A DNA stretch of 64,000 nt from Bacteroidota bacterium (GCA_005882315.1 VBAR01000001.1:1127736-1191735); one strand, 5' to 3'. Shown: positions 28,704-38,684, counted from the stretch's first letter. Numbers and translations are program-made. The notes: a model not told the origin generated them from the letters alone.

Positions 28704-29738
28704 ATGAAACAAGTCTTATTTATAATAATAACCTCGCTGACGGTTTCGTCCTGTGCTGATAAATATGGCACTTACAAACCTCAATACACAAGAACGACCA
28801 CCCAGACTCAACCTGATTATTCAGATCTCTATTACTGGGCTTCACATCCGCAAAAATGGGATCCAGCAGATAGTATTCCCAAGTCATTACTGAATGAAAT
28901 GCGGGACTCTGTTGTGGATGTTTTCTTTCTTCATCCCACCGCATACACTTCAAAGAGAAAATTCAAAGAATGGAATGTTGAAATCGATGATGCGTATAAT
29001 AATGCCAAAACGGATTATTCCTCGATACTGTACCAGGCAAGCGTATTCAATCAGCATGCTCGCATCTTTGCTCCCCGTTTTCGTGAAGCACATATCAAAA
29101 CATTTTTCTTGAAAGACTCTGCATTGATTCAAAAAAATTTAGAGTTAGCATACCAGGATATCAAAGCCGCTTTTGAATATTATTTAAAAAACTGGAATCA
29201 TAACCGGCCCATCATCATTGCCTCACACAGCCAAGGGTCTGTGCATGCAGAAAGATTATTGAAAGAATTTTTTGAAGATAAAGCGCTGGCGGATCAGTTG
29301 GTAACTGCATATGTATTGGGCTGGCCCATGCCAAAACAGTCTTTCAGTGTTCTTAAGCCATGTTTTGATTCAACAGATATCAATTGCCTGTGCAGCTGGC
29401 GCACCTACCGAAAGGGATTTAAGCCAAAGTACATGAGAAACGAAACCAGTAATTCTCTTGCCACCAATCCGCTTAATTGGAAAACGGATGAAACTTATGC
29501 AGGTAAAAATGAAAACAAAGGAAGTGTGCTTCTAAAATTCAATAAAGTATATACAAAAACAACTGATGCGCAAATCAACAACGGCCTGCTTTGGGTAAAG
29601 AAACCAAAATTCCCATGGAGCTTTATCTATGCGACCCGCAATTATCATATTGGCGACATCAATCTTTTCTATATTAATATCCGCGAAAACGTGGAGCAGC
29701 GTATAGATGCTTATTTTAAAAAATATCCGGTAAAATAA
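28704..29738 (+). CDS. DUF3089-family lipoprotein (alpha/beta-hydrolase fold)
   Basis: The 344-residue protein starts with a lipoprotein signal (FIIITSLTVSSC, Cys at residue 17). The DUF3089 domain follows. VDVFFLHPTAYTSKRKF opens it, and the hydrolase elbow PIIIASHSQGSVHAERLL (Ser of SHSQG, about residue 176) is the likely nucleophile. Near the end a His in YATRNYHIGDINLFY is a candidate for the third catalytic residue. The family is an uncharacterised envelope hydrolase group in Bacteroidota. It ends exactly where the convergent ExbD gene ends, with no gap. Confidence 0.85.
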   Translation: MKQVLFIIITSLTVSSCADKYGTYKPQYTRTTTQTQPDYSDLYYWASHPQKWDPADSIPKSLLNEMRDSVVDVFFLHPTAYTSKRKFKEWNVEIDDAYNNAKTDYSSILYQASVFNQHARIFAPRFREAHIKTFFLKDSALIQKNLELAYQDIKAAFEYYLKNWNHNRPIIIASHSQGSVHAERLLKEFFEDKALADQLVTAYVLGWPMPKQSFSVLKPCFDSTDINCLCSWRTYRKGFKPKYMRNETSNSLATNPLNWKTDETYAGKNENKGSVLLKFNKVYTKTTDAQINNGLLWVKKPKFPWSFIYATRNYHIGDINLFYINIRENVEQRIDAYFKKYPVK

Positions 29739-30290
29739 TTATTGCAATTCTTTTTTGTTTAAAAATTGTTTTTCCTCATCTGTTATTTTTACCAATGCAT
29801 ACCGCTTCACTTTATTGATAACTATTTCATCAAGCACATCAACAACGCCTGTATAATCGGCATTGAAATTTGGTTTTATTAAAATGGTTAATTCATCTCT
29901 TCCTTCTACCATGTCAGGGTTTTTATCCAATGTTATTTGTTTATCTCGAATCACCTGTCCAATTCCATCGCTATAGGAATATGAAGATTTAAAAACCTGG
30001 TTATTCTTTAAAGCTTTATCTAAAAATCCATGATAATACCAGATCTCCCTGTTATTTGTGAGTAACAAAGTCAATGCGGCTGATTCTTTTAAAACTGTTC
30101 CCGGTCCATCTTTTGGCATATTCAATTTTGCCGCAACCGGTTTGCTCATTTCTACTGTTATTACAAAGAAACTGATCAATAAAAAACCAAGGTCAACCAT
30201 TGGAGTCATATCTATCTTTAAACTATGACGTTTCATTCGTTTTACGCCTGCTCTGCGGCTATGGGCTTCATTTATAATGATCTCTGCCAT
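29739..30290 (-). CDS. ExbD/TolR-family biopolymer transport protein
   Basis: ExbD with ExbB uses the proton gradient to energise TonB. The 183 residues begin with a short cytoplasmic part, then the family core LKIDMTPMVDLGFLLISFFVI, with the protonatable Asp in MVDLGF at about residue 32, in one membrane helix. A periplasmic domain of about 130 residues follows. The larger periplasmic part is typical of Bacteroidota ExbD. No exbB or tonB lies beside it, so it is a lone copy here and must work with partners encoded elsewhere. Confidence 0.9.
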   Translation of the reverse strand: MAEIIINEAHSRRAGVKRMKRHSLKIDMTPMVDLGFLLISFFVITVEMSKPVAAKLNMPKDGPGTVLKESAALTLLLTNNREIWYYHGFLDKALKNNQVFKSSYSYSDGIGQVIRDKQITLDKNPDMVEGRDELTILIKPNFNADYTGVVDVLDEIVINKVKRYALVKITDEEKQFLNKKELQ

Positions 30291-30419
30291 AAGCGTTGTT
30301 TCAGAATTAGATGCCTGAAAGATTTAAATCCACAACATTAATCATGAAAACTGCTGAGCTAAATCAATAATTCAGGCATGGTAATGGAGTAGTTTTAAAC
30401 AGAAATAAAACTCTGCAAT

Positions 30420-31247
30420 ATGAAAACGATTATTGTTCCAACCGATTTTTCCCCGGCAGCGACGAATGCCATGAATTATGCTGTTGATATGGGTAAAGCT
30501 ATTGATGCGAGCATTTTATTGTTGCATGTTTACCATGTGCCTGTAAGTTTTACAGATGTTCCTGTTGTGTTGGTTTCTGTAGATGATTTGAGAAAAAGTG
30601 CTGAAGAACAGTTAGAGGAATTGAAAAAAAATATTGAGAATAGCACTACAGGTAAAGTAAAAGTGTATTCTGAATTAAAAATGGGAGATGTCGTGGATGA
30701 GTTAGATCTATTGTCCAATCAAATTCAACCCTTTGCTGTAATAATGGGCACTAAGGGTCATTCAGCTATGGAACGAGCTTTATTTGGAAGCAATACATTA
30801 TCTGCAATTAAAAAATTACACTGGCCGGTTATCTGTGTACCTCCGGGTAAGGAATATGGTGATGGCATAAAGAAAATAGGTTTGGCTTGCGACTTCAAAG
30901 AAGTAATAGAATCTACACCGGCTCATGCAATCAAGGACCTGGTAAAAGAATTTAACGGTGAGTTGCATGTGCTGAACGTTGATTATGAAAACAAGAAATT
31001 TGCATCTGAAACACAAGAGCAATCCCTGTTGTTGCATAACATGCTTGAAGAATTAAATCCGCAATATCACTTTATTCAACATCGTGATGTGGAAGATGGC
31101 ATTAATGAGTTTGCAGAAAAAAATAATCTTGATTTGGTAATTGCCATTCCTAAAAAACACAAATTGCTGGAAGGCTTGTTTAAGAAAAGTTCAACAAAGC
31201 AATTGGTTTTTGAATCTCATGTGCCGGTAATGTGTGTGCATGAATAA
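30420..31247 (+). CDS. Universal stress protein with two UspA domains
   Basis: The 275 residues contain two UspA folds. The first (1-140) starts KTIIVPTDFSPAATNAMNYA and carries the ATP-binding pattern G-x2-G-x9-G-S in GTKGHSAMERALFGSNT. The second (about 150-275) has LACDFKEVIESTPAHA, but its nucleotide motif is degenerate (AIPKKHKLLEGLFKKSS), so only the first half probably binds ATP. Tandem Usp proteins are common in Bacteroidota. It stands alone between a divergent ExbD gene and the convergent TPR-CHAT gene. Confidence 0.92.
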   Translation: MKTIIVPTDFSPAATNAMNYAVDMGKAIDASILLLHVYHVPVSFTDVPVVLVSVDDLRKSAEEQLEELKKNIENSTTGKVKVYSELKMGDVVDELDLLSNQIQPFAVIMGTKGHSAMERALFGSNTLSAIKKLHWPVICVPPGKEYGDGIKKIGLACDFKEVIESTPAHAIKDLVKEFNGELHVLNVDYENKKFASETQEQSLLLHNMLEELNPQYHFIQHRDVEDGINEFAEKNNLDLVIAIPKKHKLLEGLFKKSSTKQLVFESHVPVMCVHE

Positions 31248-31318
31248 GGGTTGGGATTAAATAAGAAAGCAACTCAAAGTAATCGGGTAACTTTTCTTTC
31301 CCCGGAATGTTCTGGCCA

Positions 31319-34300
31319 CTACTCAATCAGCACAAAAGCCGCCCAGTAATATGGCCGGTATTTTTTCTTCATATCCATTTGTGCCTTATGCAGAGCTTCC
31401 CTCGATGAGTTTCCTGCCAGGTAGTATTGATAAAATGTTGTCATCAGTTCTGCAGTTTCTTTATCGGGTACTTTCCATAAACTAAGTAATAAGCTTTTTA
31501 CTCCCGCTAGTTTGAAGGCCCTTTGCAAACCAAATACACCTTCTGTTCCTTTTATATCTCCCAAGGCGGTTTCACATGCACTTAAAACCACCAGGTCAGT
31601 ATTACGTAAATTCAGTTGTGAAATTTCATAAGCTGTAACTATTCCGTCTTCTCTTCCTTCGATTGATGCCTGGCCACTCCACACACGATTGGCTCCCGAT
31701 AAAACTATTCCACTTCGCATCATTGGATCATCTGATATTTTAAATGTATTGGTATTTAAAACTTCAAAGCCTTCTTTCCTTTTTTGCTCCGGATCTGGTA
31801 AAAAGAATCCATGTGTGGCAAGGTGTAAAATGGTTGGTGAATTACCGCTCAGGTTTTTAAATTGTTCTTCGGTCGCCTTTTGTTGCATAAAGCTAGTCGT
31901 ATCTATTTTATTCTTTGCAAACAGATTTTTTATCTGGTTAATTTCTGTCGCTGTTCCTTCCAGTTGTCGCCAGCTTCCTTTGTTTTCATCCCGGCTTATA
32001 CCTGATGAATAAATATTACTGACTCCGTTTTTTGCCGGAATATTTTTTACAATTGATACACTATCCATGGTAAAAGCACAATCGCCAAACAGGGTAATGG
32101 ATTGGGATCTGGTTTTTGTTTTTTCTTCCTCAACAGCCAGTTGCCGGGTGCTGATATATTGATTCATTTCATATTTGTCGATCAATAACTGACCGTCTGG
32201 TGTAGGTAGTGCCTGGAAAGCCACCCTGTTCAATAATCCGGATGGTGAATAGCTGATTTTTGTAATCCCTTTCAGATAGGGAAGAAGCGGTTTCCAGATG
32301 AGGGCATACAAACTATCTCCTAAAAAAACTTCAGTTGAAGTTTCATCTAATGGCTCGCTTCGGTAAAGAGCTTTAATACTACCAGATGAAGAGCTTGAAT
32401 TGATGAAGTATTTGGTAAATTGTTTTTCTTCGCAAAGAGGAACAAAAACAGGTACTGAATCGTTCTTACGCAGAATATAGGCAGCATAGATTGTACTGTC
32501 GGTCCATTTTTTATTATACAGCCGGAAGCTGACGAATTCTATTGCTATTTCGTCTTCCCCTAAATTCTTCTGCACATCTTTTAAGGAAACACGTGTGGCC
32601 TTTTGCTGATTCAGAAATTCAGCAGATTTGCGGCTAAGTTCTTTTTCCAGGTTCTCTGTACTTGTTTCTATTTGTTTTAAATCCGTCCTTCTCTCGGCAA
32701 TTGGAAGCGAATACTGTTTTGCTAAAATATTTTTATTCGTTTGCCAGTTCTTCAATATTCGTTTTACAGTCGTATCTGCATTTTGCATTATTGAAGTCAT
32801 TACATTTTTTGTATCTGCAAGAATCATGGATTTAAAAAAAAGTTGCTGGTTCAGATTATTACTGATTATGTACGGGAACTCTTTTTCGGCGTTATATAAA
32901 AAACTATTATTTTTTTCAAGCAATGTAATTTTTTGAATGAGGTAATTCTCTTTTTCTTTTTCAGAAAGTATGGTAAAATTGTTCAGCATATTTTGTACTA
33001 CTATCCCGCTTTCCCGGAGAAGCAGGGGCCCGGCTTTCTCATACTGGCCAATATCCATATAGAAAACGATCAGGTTATTGAGGATTCGTGCAAAGTCAGG
33101 ATGAGCCTCCCCTGATACTTTTGCCCATATCGCTTTTGCCTGCATATACAGGGATTCGGTTTTATTATAGGCCCCCATGTTTTGATATAATAATCCAAGG
33201 TTACTTAAGCTATTTGCAAAGTCAGGATGAGTTTCTCCAAATATCTTTTTATAAATTTCTAATGCCTGTAAATAAAATTGTTCGGCTTTTTCATATTGGC
33301 CAGCGTTTCTGTATAATTCGGCAAGGTTATTAATACTCATGGCGTAATCCGGATGATTTGTCCCAAGTACTTTCTTTTTGATCTCTATTGCCTGGATCAA
33401 CAAAGACTCGGCTTTTGTATATTGACCCATTCCTAAATATAATTCTGCCAGGTTACTCAGACTGTTTGCAAATTCAGGATGAGTTTCTCCAAATATCTTT
33501 TTATAAATTTCTAATGCCTGCAAATAAAATTGTTCTGCTTTTGTATATTGACCCATTGCCCTGTAGAATACTGCCAGGTTATTAAAACTCCTTGCGTAGT
33601 CAGGGTGAGCTTCTCCTAATGCTTTTTTCTGAATTTCCAGTGCCTGTAAATAAAGGGGTTCAGCTTTTTCATAAAGTGCCATGGATTGATATAATGTAGC
33701 AAGATTATTCAGGTATAGAGCATAATCCGGGTGAGCAACTCCTAATATTCTTCTTATCTCTATTGCCTGGTTATATAATAATTCTGCTTTTTTGTATTGA
33801 CCCACGGCCCGGTATAAGTTCGCCAGGTTATTAATGCATTTAGCATAAGTCGGATGGTTTTTGCCCAATAGTTTTTCTGAGATTTCTTTTGCCTGAATAT
33901 TCAGTGCTTCAGCTTTTTCATATTGACCCATGGCCTGGTATAATACTGACAGGTTGTTCAAACTAAGTAAATAATTCGGATGATTTTCTCCTGATATTCT
34001 TTTCCAGATATCTCTTGCCTGTATATAAAAAAGTTCTGACTTTTCATACTGGCCCCTGGCCTGGTATAATGCTGCAAGATTATTAATACAATAGGCATAG
34101 CTCTCATTGTTTTCCCCCAATACTTTTTTCCAGATCTCTTTTGCCTCGATATACAGCAGTTCGGCCTTTTCAAATTTCCCCATAGCCTGATAAAACGTAG
34201 CCAAACTGTTTAAGCAATTAGCATAGTCACGATGATTCTCTCCCAACGAATTTTTCAGGTTTTCTCTTACCTGGATATAGAGGGGCTCAGCTTTTTCAAA

Positions 34301-35671
34301 TTGTCCCATTGCCTGATATAATAAAGCCAGGCTATTAAGGCTCATAAGATAATCAGGATGATTTTCTCCCAAAATATTCTTCCTGATTTTTATTGCTTGT
34401 ATAAGCAGGGGTTCGGCTTTTTCAAATTGCCCCATACTATAATATAATACTGCCAGGCTATTAAGACTAAGGGCATAGTCAGGATGATTTTCTCTCAGTG
34501 TCTTTTTTATGATTTCAAATGAATGTATATAAAGTGGCTCGGCTTTGTCGAATTTTCCCATAGCCTGATATAATTCTGCCAGGTTATTAAGGCTGGTAGC
34601 ATAGTCAGGATGATTCTCTCCTGAAATTTTTTTCCAAATTTCAGTTAGTTGTATAAAAATGGGTTCGGCTTTTTCATATTTACTCATTGCCTGGTATAAT
34701 ACTGCCAGATTATTAAGGCTGGTAGCATAATCTGGATCATTTTCTCCGGAAGTTTTTTTCCAAATTTCAGTTGCTTCAATACAAAGTGGTTCAGCTTTTT
34801 CAAATTGCCGTGTTAGGTGATAAAGGGCAGCAAGCTTATTAAGACTCTTTGCATAATCTGGGTTATTTTCTCCCGAAATTTTTTTCCTGATTTCTTTTAC
34901 CTGTATATAAAGAAGTTCGGCTTTAGCATATTGGCCCATTGTATTGTATAGCTCTGCAAGGTTGTCTAAGCATGTTATATAATCCTCGCTATTTTCTCCA
35001 CCCGATTTTTTAAATATTTCCTTTGCCAGGATATACAGCGGTTCTGCTTTAGCATATTTTCCTGTCGCATAATATAACACCGCCAGGCTGTTGAGGCTGT
35101 TTGCATAATCAGGATGTGATTCTCCTAAAATTTTTTTCCTGATTTCTTTTACCTGTATATAAAGCGGTTCGGCTTTAGCATACTGGCCTATCGTTTTGTA
35201 CAGCTCTGCAAGGTTGTCTAAGCATGTTATATAATCTTTGCTATTTTCTCCACCCGATTTTTTAAATATTTCTTTTGCCAGAATATACAGCGGTTCGGCT
35301 TTAGCATATTTTCCTGTCGCATAATATAACACCGCCAGGCTGTTGAGGCTGTTTGCATAATCAGGATGTGATTCTCCTAAAGTTTTTTTCCTGATTTCTT
35401 TTACCTGGAAATATAGTGGTTCGGCTTTAGCATATTTTCCTATGGCTTCATACAACTCAGCAAGATTGTTCAGGCAGGTAGCGTAATCCGGGTGATTAAT
35501 GCCTAATTCTTTTTTTGCAGCGCTTACAGCTCTTTCTCCAATACTTATTCCTTTTTCAAATTCTCCTGAATTATAATAATGAATAAGACTGTCGTTTAAC
35601 TCATTCCATTTTTGTGCAGATGCCAAGAGGGAGATCAGTAATATAGAACTTAGCAGTATAAAGTATTTCAT
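31319..35671 (-). CDS. Exported TPR-CHAT protein, long form (about 20 TPRs)
   Basis: The 1450-residue protein has a signal peptide (ILLSSILLISLLASAQ). About 20 tetratricopeptide units of 42 residues follow, of the kinesin-light-chain type (HPDYAxxLNNLAxLY, KAEPLYIQA), then a helical linker with coiled-coil character (about 950-1050). A C-terminal CHAT domain closes it. CHAT proteases are caspase-like; the dyad is His in LHLATHGFF (about 1286) and Cys in LSACETALGD (about 1365), both present. Export suggests an envelope or surface role, unlike cytoplasmic CHAT proteins of CRISPR or gasdermin systems. The substrate is unknown. The paralogue at 35761-38466 has a nearly identical CHAT end. Internal 252-bp duplications show recent growth of the array. 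Confidence 0.92.
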   Translation of the reverse strand: MKYFILLSSILLISLLASAQKWNELNDSLIHYYNSGEFEKGISIGERAVSAAKKELGINHPDYATCLNNLAELYEAIGKYAKAEPLYFQVKEIRKKTLGESHPDYANSLNSLAVLYYATGKYAKAEPLYILAKEIFKKSGGENSKDYITCLDNLAELYKTIGQYAKAEPLYIQVKEIRKKILGESHPDYANSLNSLAVLYYATGKYAKAEPLYILAKEIFKKSGGENSEDYITCLDNLAELYNTMGQYAKAELLYIQVKEIRKKISGENNPDYAKSLNKLAALYHLTRQFEKAEPLCIEATEIWKKTSGENDPDYATSLNNLAVLYQAMSKYEKAEPIFIQLTEIWKKISGENHPDYATSLNNLAELYQAMGKFDKAEPLYIHSFEIIKKTLRENHPDYALSLNSLAVLYYSMGQFEKAEPLLIQAIKIRKNILGENHPDYLMSLNSLALLYQAMGQFEKAEPLYIQVRENLKNSLGENHRDYANCLNSLATFYQAMGKFEKAELLYIEAKEIWKKVLGENNESYAYCINNLAALYQARGQYEKSELFYIQARDIWKRISGENHPNYLLSLNNLSVLYQAMGQYEKAEALNIQAKEISEKLLGKNHPTYAKCINNLANLYRAVGQYKKAELLYNQAIEIRRILGVAHPDYALYLNNLATLYQSMALYEKAEPLYLQALEIQKKALGEAHPDYARSFNNLAVFYRAMGQYTKAEQFYLQALEIYKKIFGETHPEFANSLSNLAELYLGMGQYTKAESLLIQAIEIKKKVLGTNHPDYAMSINNLAELYRNAGQYEKAEQFYLQALEIYKKIFGETHPDFANSLSNLGLLYQNMGAYNKTESLYMQAKAIWAKVSGEAHPDFARILNNLIVFYMDIGQYEKAGPLLLRESGIVVQNMLNNFTILSEKEKENYLIQKITLLEKNNSFLYNAEKEFPYIISNNLNQQLFFKSMILADTKNVMTSIMQNADTTVKRILKNWQTNKNILAKQYSLPIAERRTDLKQIETSTENLEKELSRKSAEFLNQQKATRVSLKDVQKNLGEDEIAIEFVSFRLYNKKWTDSTIYAAYILRKNDSVPVFVPLCEEKQFTKYFINSSSSSGSIKALYRSEPLDETSTEVFLGDSLYALIWKPLLPYLKGITKISYSPSGLLNRVAFQALPTPDGQLLIDKYEMNQYISTRQLAVEEEKTKTRSQSITLFGDCAFTMDSVSIVKNIPAKNGVSNIYSSGISRDENKGSWRQLEGTATEINQIKNLFAKNKIDTTSFMQQKATEEQFKNLSGNSPTILHLATHGFFLPDPEQKRKEGFEVLNTNTFKISDDPMMRSGIVLSGANRVWSGQASIEGREDGIVTAYEISQLNLRNTDLVVLSACETALGDIKGTEGVFGLQRAFKLAGVKSLLLSLWKVPDKETAELMTTFYQYYLAGNSSREALHKAQMDMKKKYRPYYWAAFVLIE
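33222..33640 (-). repeat. Two-TPR (252-bp) duplication near the C-terminal end of the array
   Basis: A stretch encoding YKKIFGETHP and flanks recurs at an offset of exactly 252 bp (near 33223 and 33475), so units 17 and 19 are near copies. Extent estimated by eye. Confidence 0.7.
34876..35440 (-). repeat. 252-bp tandem repeat, about 2.2 copies
   Basis: Copies begin near 34876 and 35128, with part of a third up to about 35440. The offset is exactly 252 bp (84 codons, two TPR units) and the match is close to identity over most of the length. Confidence 0.85.
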
Positions 35672-35760
35672 AATGCAAATGATGGCTGATAATTAATAAA
35701 AATAATCTAACCGAAGCAGTTAATAATAAATAAGGCCCCATATTCTTGTTTTAAAAAATT

Positions 35761-38466
35761 TTATTCAATCAGCACAAAAGCCGCCCAGTAATATGGCCGG
35801 TATTTTTTCTTCATATCCATTTGTGCTTTGTGCAGAGCTTCCCTCAATGAGTTTCCCGCCAGGTAGTATTGATAAAATGTTGTCATCAGTTCTGCAGTTT
35901 CTTTATCGGGTACTTTCCATAAACTAAGTAATAAGCTTTTTACTCCCGCTAGTTTGAAGGCCCTTTGCAAACCAAATACACCTTCTGTTCCTTTTATATC
36001 TCCCAGTGCGGTTTCACATGCACTTAATACCACAAGTTCTGTATTATGCAAATCCAGTTGTGATATTTCATATGCTGTAACTATTCCGTCTTCTCTTCCT
36101 TCGATCGGCGCCTGGCCACTCCATACACGGTTAGCTCCCGATAAAACTATTCCACTTCGCATCATTGGATCATCTGATAATTTAAATGTATTGGTATTTA
36201 AAACTTCAAAGCCTTCTTTCCTTTTTTGCTCCGGATCTGGTAAAAAGAATCCATGTGTGGCAAGGTGTAAAATGGTTGGTGAATTACCGCTCAGGTTTTT
36301 AAATTGTTCTTCAGTCGCCTTTTGTTGCATAAAGCTGGCCGTATCTATTTTATTCTTTGCAAACAGGTTTTTTATCTGGTTGATTTCTGTCGCTGTTCCT
36401 TCCAGTTGTCGCCAGCTTCCTTTGTTTTCATCCCGGCTTATACCTGATGAATAAATATTACTGACCCCGCTTTTTGGCGGAATGTTCTTTACAATTGATA
36501 TACTATCCATGGTAAAAGCGCAATCGCCAAACAGGGTAATGAATTGGGACCTGGTTTTTGTTTTTTCTTCCTCTACAGCCAGTTGCCGGGTACTGATATA
36601 TTGATTCATTTCATATTTGTCGATCAATAACTGACCGTCTGGTGTTGGTAGTGCCTGGAAAGCCACCCTGTTCAATAATCCGGATGGTGAGTAGCTGATC
36701 TTTGTGATCCCGTTCAGATACGGAAGTAGCGGTTTCCAGATGAGAGCATACAAACTATCACCTAAAAAAACTTCAGTTGAAGTTTCATCTATCGGCTCGC
36801 TTCGGTAAAGAGATTTAATACCAGATGAAGATCTTGAATTGGTGAAGTATTTGTTGAATTGTTTTTCTTCGCAAAGAGGTACAAAACTGGGAACCGAATC
36901 GTTTTTACGCAGAATATAGGCAGCGTAGATTGTACTGTCGGTCCAGCCTTTAGTGTACAATCGAAAATCCACAAACTCGATTGCGGCTCCATCTTTCTCC
37001 AACTTTTTTTGAACATCTTCGATTTTTATTTGCAGGTTTTGTTGCTGCTGACGAAATTCGGTTGATCTCCTTGTGAGTTCTTTCTCTAGGTTTTCTGTTT
37101 GTTCTTCGATTTGTTGTAAATCAGATCTCCGCTTAGTGATAGGTATTGCATATTGCTGAGATAAAGTTGATTTTTTTAATTGCCATTGATTGTAAAGATA
37201 TTGAACTGTTGAGTCGCGATTATTCCTGATCGACTCTATTACTTTTTTAGAATTAGACAGTGCAAGAGACTTAAGAACAAGTTGCAGGTTGTAATTTTCT
37301 TTAACGAAATCATTACCGGCTTTTTGATATGAATACAAAAAACTGTTTTGTTGATAGAAAACATAGGCTTTAAATTCCAGGTAATTATTCTTTTCTTTTT
37401 CGGAGAGGACATTGAAAACCTCCAGCAAATTTTTGGTCTCATTTTTTTTAACATCTGAAAGCATTGGTTCGGCCTTTTTATATTCACCCCTCTCCTGATA
37501 AAATATTGCAAGGTTGTTGAGTCTGTCAGCATAGGCGGGATTGTTTATTCCCAATACTTTTTTCACTATTCCCAATGCTTCTATATAAAGGGGTTCAACT
37601 TTTTCATATTTACCCATCGCTTTATATAAAAAAGCCAATTTGTTCAGGCCAATGGCATAATCAGGATCATTTACTCCCAGCACTATTTTTTTTATTCTGA
37701 TTGCTTCTATTTGAAGTGGTTCAGCTTTCTCAAATTCACCCATCTCTTTATACAAAGATGCCAGGTTGTCTATGGCTGCAGCATAGTTAGCATTGTTCTC
37801 TCCCAAAGTTTGCTTTAGTAAAATTATTAATTGCTGGTATAAAGTATCAGCTGTCGCATATTGATGCGCCATTTGATACATATGTGCGAGGTGATTTATG
37901 CTACTGATGTATTCAATACTATTTTCTTTTTCCCATATTTCCATTGCATCAAGATAAAGCCGTCCAGCCTTCACATATTGACCCAATTTTTCGTATAGCT
38001 CACCGAGATTGTTGAGGATTTTGGCATAAGCGGGACTATTTTCACCTAATACTTTTTTCCCTGTCTCTTTTATTTCCAGAAATAAAGATTCTGCTTTCCC
38101 ATATTGACCCATTTGGGCGTACATCGAGGCTAGAATTGTAAGGCAACGCACATAATCCCGACTGTTTATTCCTTCTTTTGTTTTTATTATTTCTATTGCT
38201 TCTATATATAAAAGCTCGGCCTTTTCATATTGAAATATCATATCGTATTGAGAAGCTAAAACAAAAATACTGGTAGCATAATTGAGATGGTTGGTTCCAA
38301 ATTCTTTTTTTGCTATCAATACAGCTTGTTCACCAAACAGTATTCCTTTTTGAAAATCCTGATTAGCAATATAAAAGAAAGTGCTGTCGTTTAACTCCTT
38401 CCAGGTTTGTGAAAAGGAAATAATATATAAAATAAAAGCCACCCCTAAAAGCAATCCTTTTTTCAT
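35761..38466 (-). CDS. Exported TPR-CHAT protein, short form (about 7 TPRs)
   Basis: This paralogue of the previous gene has 901 residues from the ATG at 38466, where a signal peptide starts (MKKGLLLGVAFILYIISFSQ). A longer reading from 38526 is possible but would put 20 residues before the signal. About seven 42-residue TPR units span roughly 35-330. A linker rich in Gln/Lys (about 400-490) and a CHAT protease domain follow, with His in LHLATHGFF (about 737) and Cys in LSACETALGD (about 816). From about residue 500 on, the protein is almost identical to the long form, while the TPR part is clearly diverged. It is 89 nt upstream of the long form on the same strand, so the pair may be co-transcribed. 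Confidence 0.9.
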   Translation of the reverse strand: MKKGLLLGVAFILYIISFSQTWKELNDSTFFYIANQDFQKGILFGEQAVLIAKKEFGTNHLNYATSIFVLASQYDMIFQYEKAELLYIEAIEIIKTKEGINSRDYVRCLTILASMYAQMGQYGKAESLFLEIKETGKKVLGENSPAYAKILNNLGELYEKLGQYVKAGRLYLDAMEIWEKENSIEYISSINHLAHMYQMAHQYATADTLYQQLIILLKQTLGENNANYAAAIDNLASLYKEMGEFEKAEPLQIEAIRIKKIVLGVNDPDYAIGLNKLAFLYKAMGKYEKVEPLYIEALGIVKKVLGINNPAYADRLNNLAIFYQERGEYKKAEPMLSDVKKNETKNLLEVFNVLSEKEKNNYLEFKAYVFYQQNSFLYSYQKAGNDFVKENYNLQLVLKSLALSNSKKVIESIRNNRDSTVQYLYNQWQLKKSTLSQQYAIPITKRRSDLQQIEEQTENLEKELTRRSTEFRQQQQNLQIKIEDVQKKLEKDGAAIEFVDFRLYTKGWTDSTIYAAYILRKNDSVPSFVPLCEEKQFNKYFTNSRSSSGIKSLYRSEPIDETSTEVFLGDSLYALIWKPLLPYLNGITKISYSPSGLLNRVAFQALPTPDGQLLIDKYEMNQYISTRQLAVEEEKTKTRSQFITLFGDCAFTMDSISIVKNIPPKSGVSNIYSSGISRDENKGSWRQLEGTATEINQIKNLFAKNKIDTASFMQQKATEEQFKNLSGNSPTILHLATHGFFLPDPEQKRKEGFEVLNTNTFKLSDDPMMRSGIVLSGANRVWSGQAPIEGREDGIVTAYEISQLDLHNTELVVLSACETALGDIKGTEGVFGLQRAFKLAGVKSLLLSLWKVPDKETAELMTTFYQYYLAGNSLREALHKAQMDMKKKYRPYYWAAFVLIE

Positions 38467-38567
38467 AAATGTTTTCTGAAGTTGCGACATCGTAAGATAT
38501 CCGATTAAGCAGAAAACACAAAACACATTTAGATTAGGCTACAAATGAATAAGCATAATTAATAACA

Positions 38568-38598
38568 AAGCCATCCAGGAGTATTTCAGGATGGCTTA
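38568..38598 (-). terminator. Probable terminator after asnS
   Basis: AAGCCATCC and GGATGGCTT form a 9-bp perfect stem around a 12-nt loop, followed on the minus strand by a T-rich segment with interruptions. It lies about 90 nt after the asnS stop. Confidence 0.55.
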
Positions 38599-38684
38599 TA
38601 TAAACTTTCCGTAGCGAATAGTATATTTCAGAAATCGTGTGGTATCGGATGACGTTACACCATAAAAGCTAAACCTCAAAATAA

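Noticed and set aside
35954-36454. 166-residue plus-strand reading frame, with a similar one at 31689-32012
   Set aside because: Both are antisense to the two CHAT domains and look alike only because the CHAT regions are duplicates.
31319-38466. Regular 126-bp periodicity that could suggest a CRISPR or satellite array
   Set aside because: The period equals 42 codons and each unit encodes a TPR helix pair; there are no short direct repeats with unique spacers.
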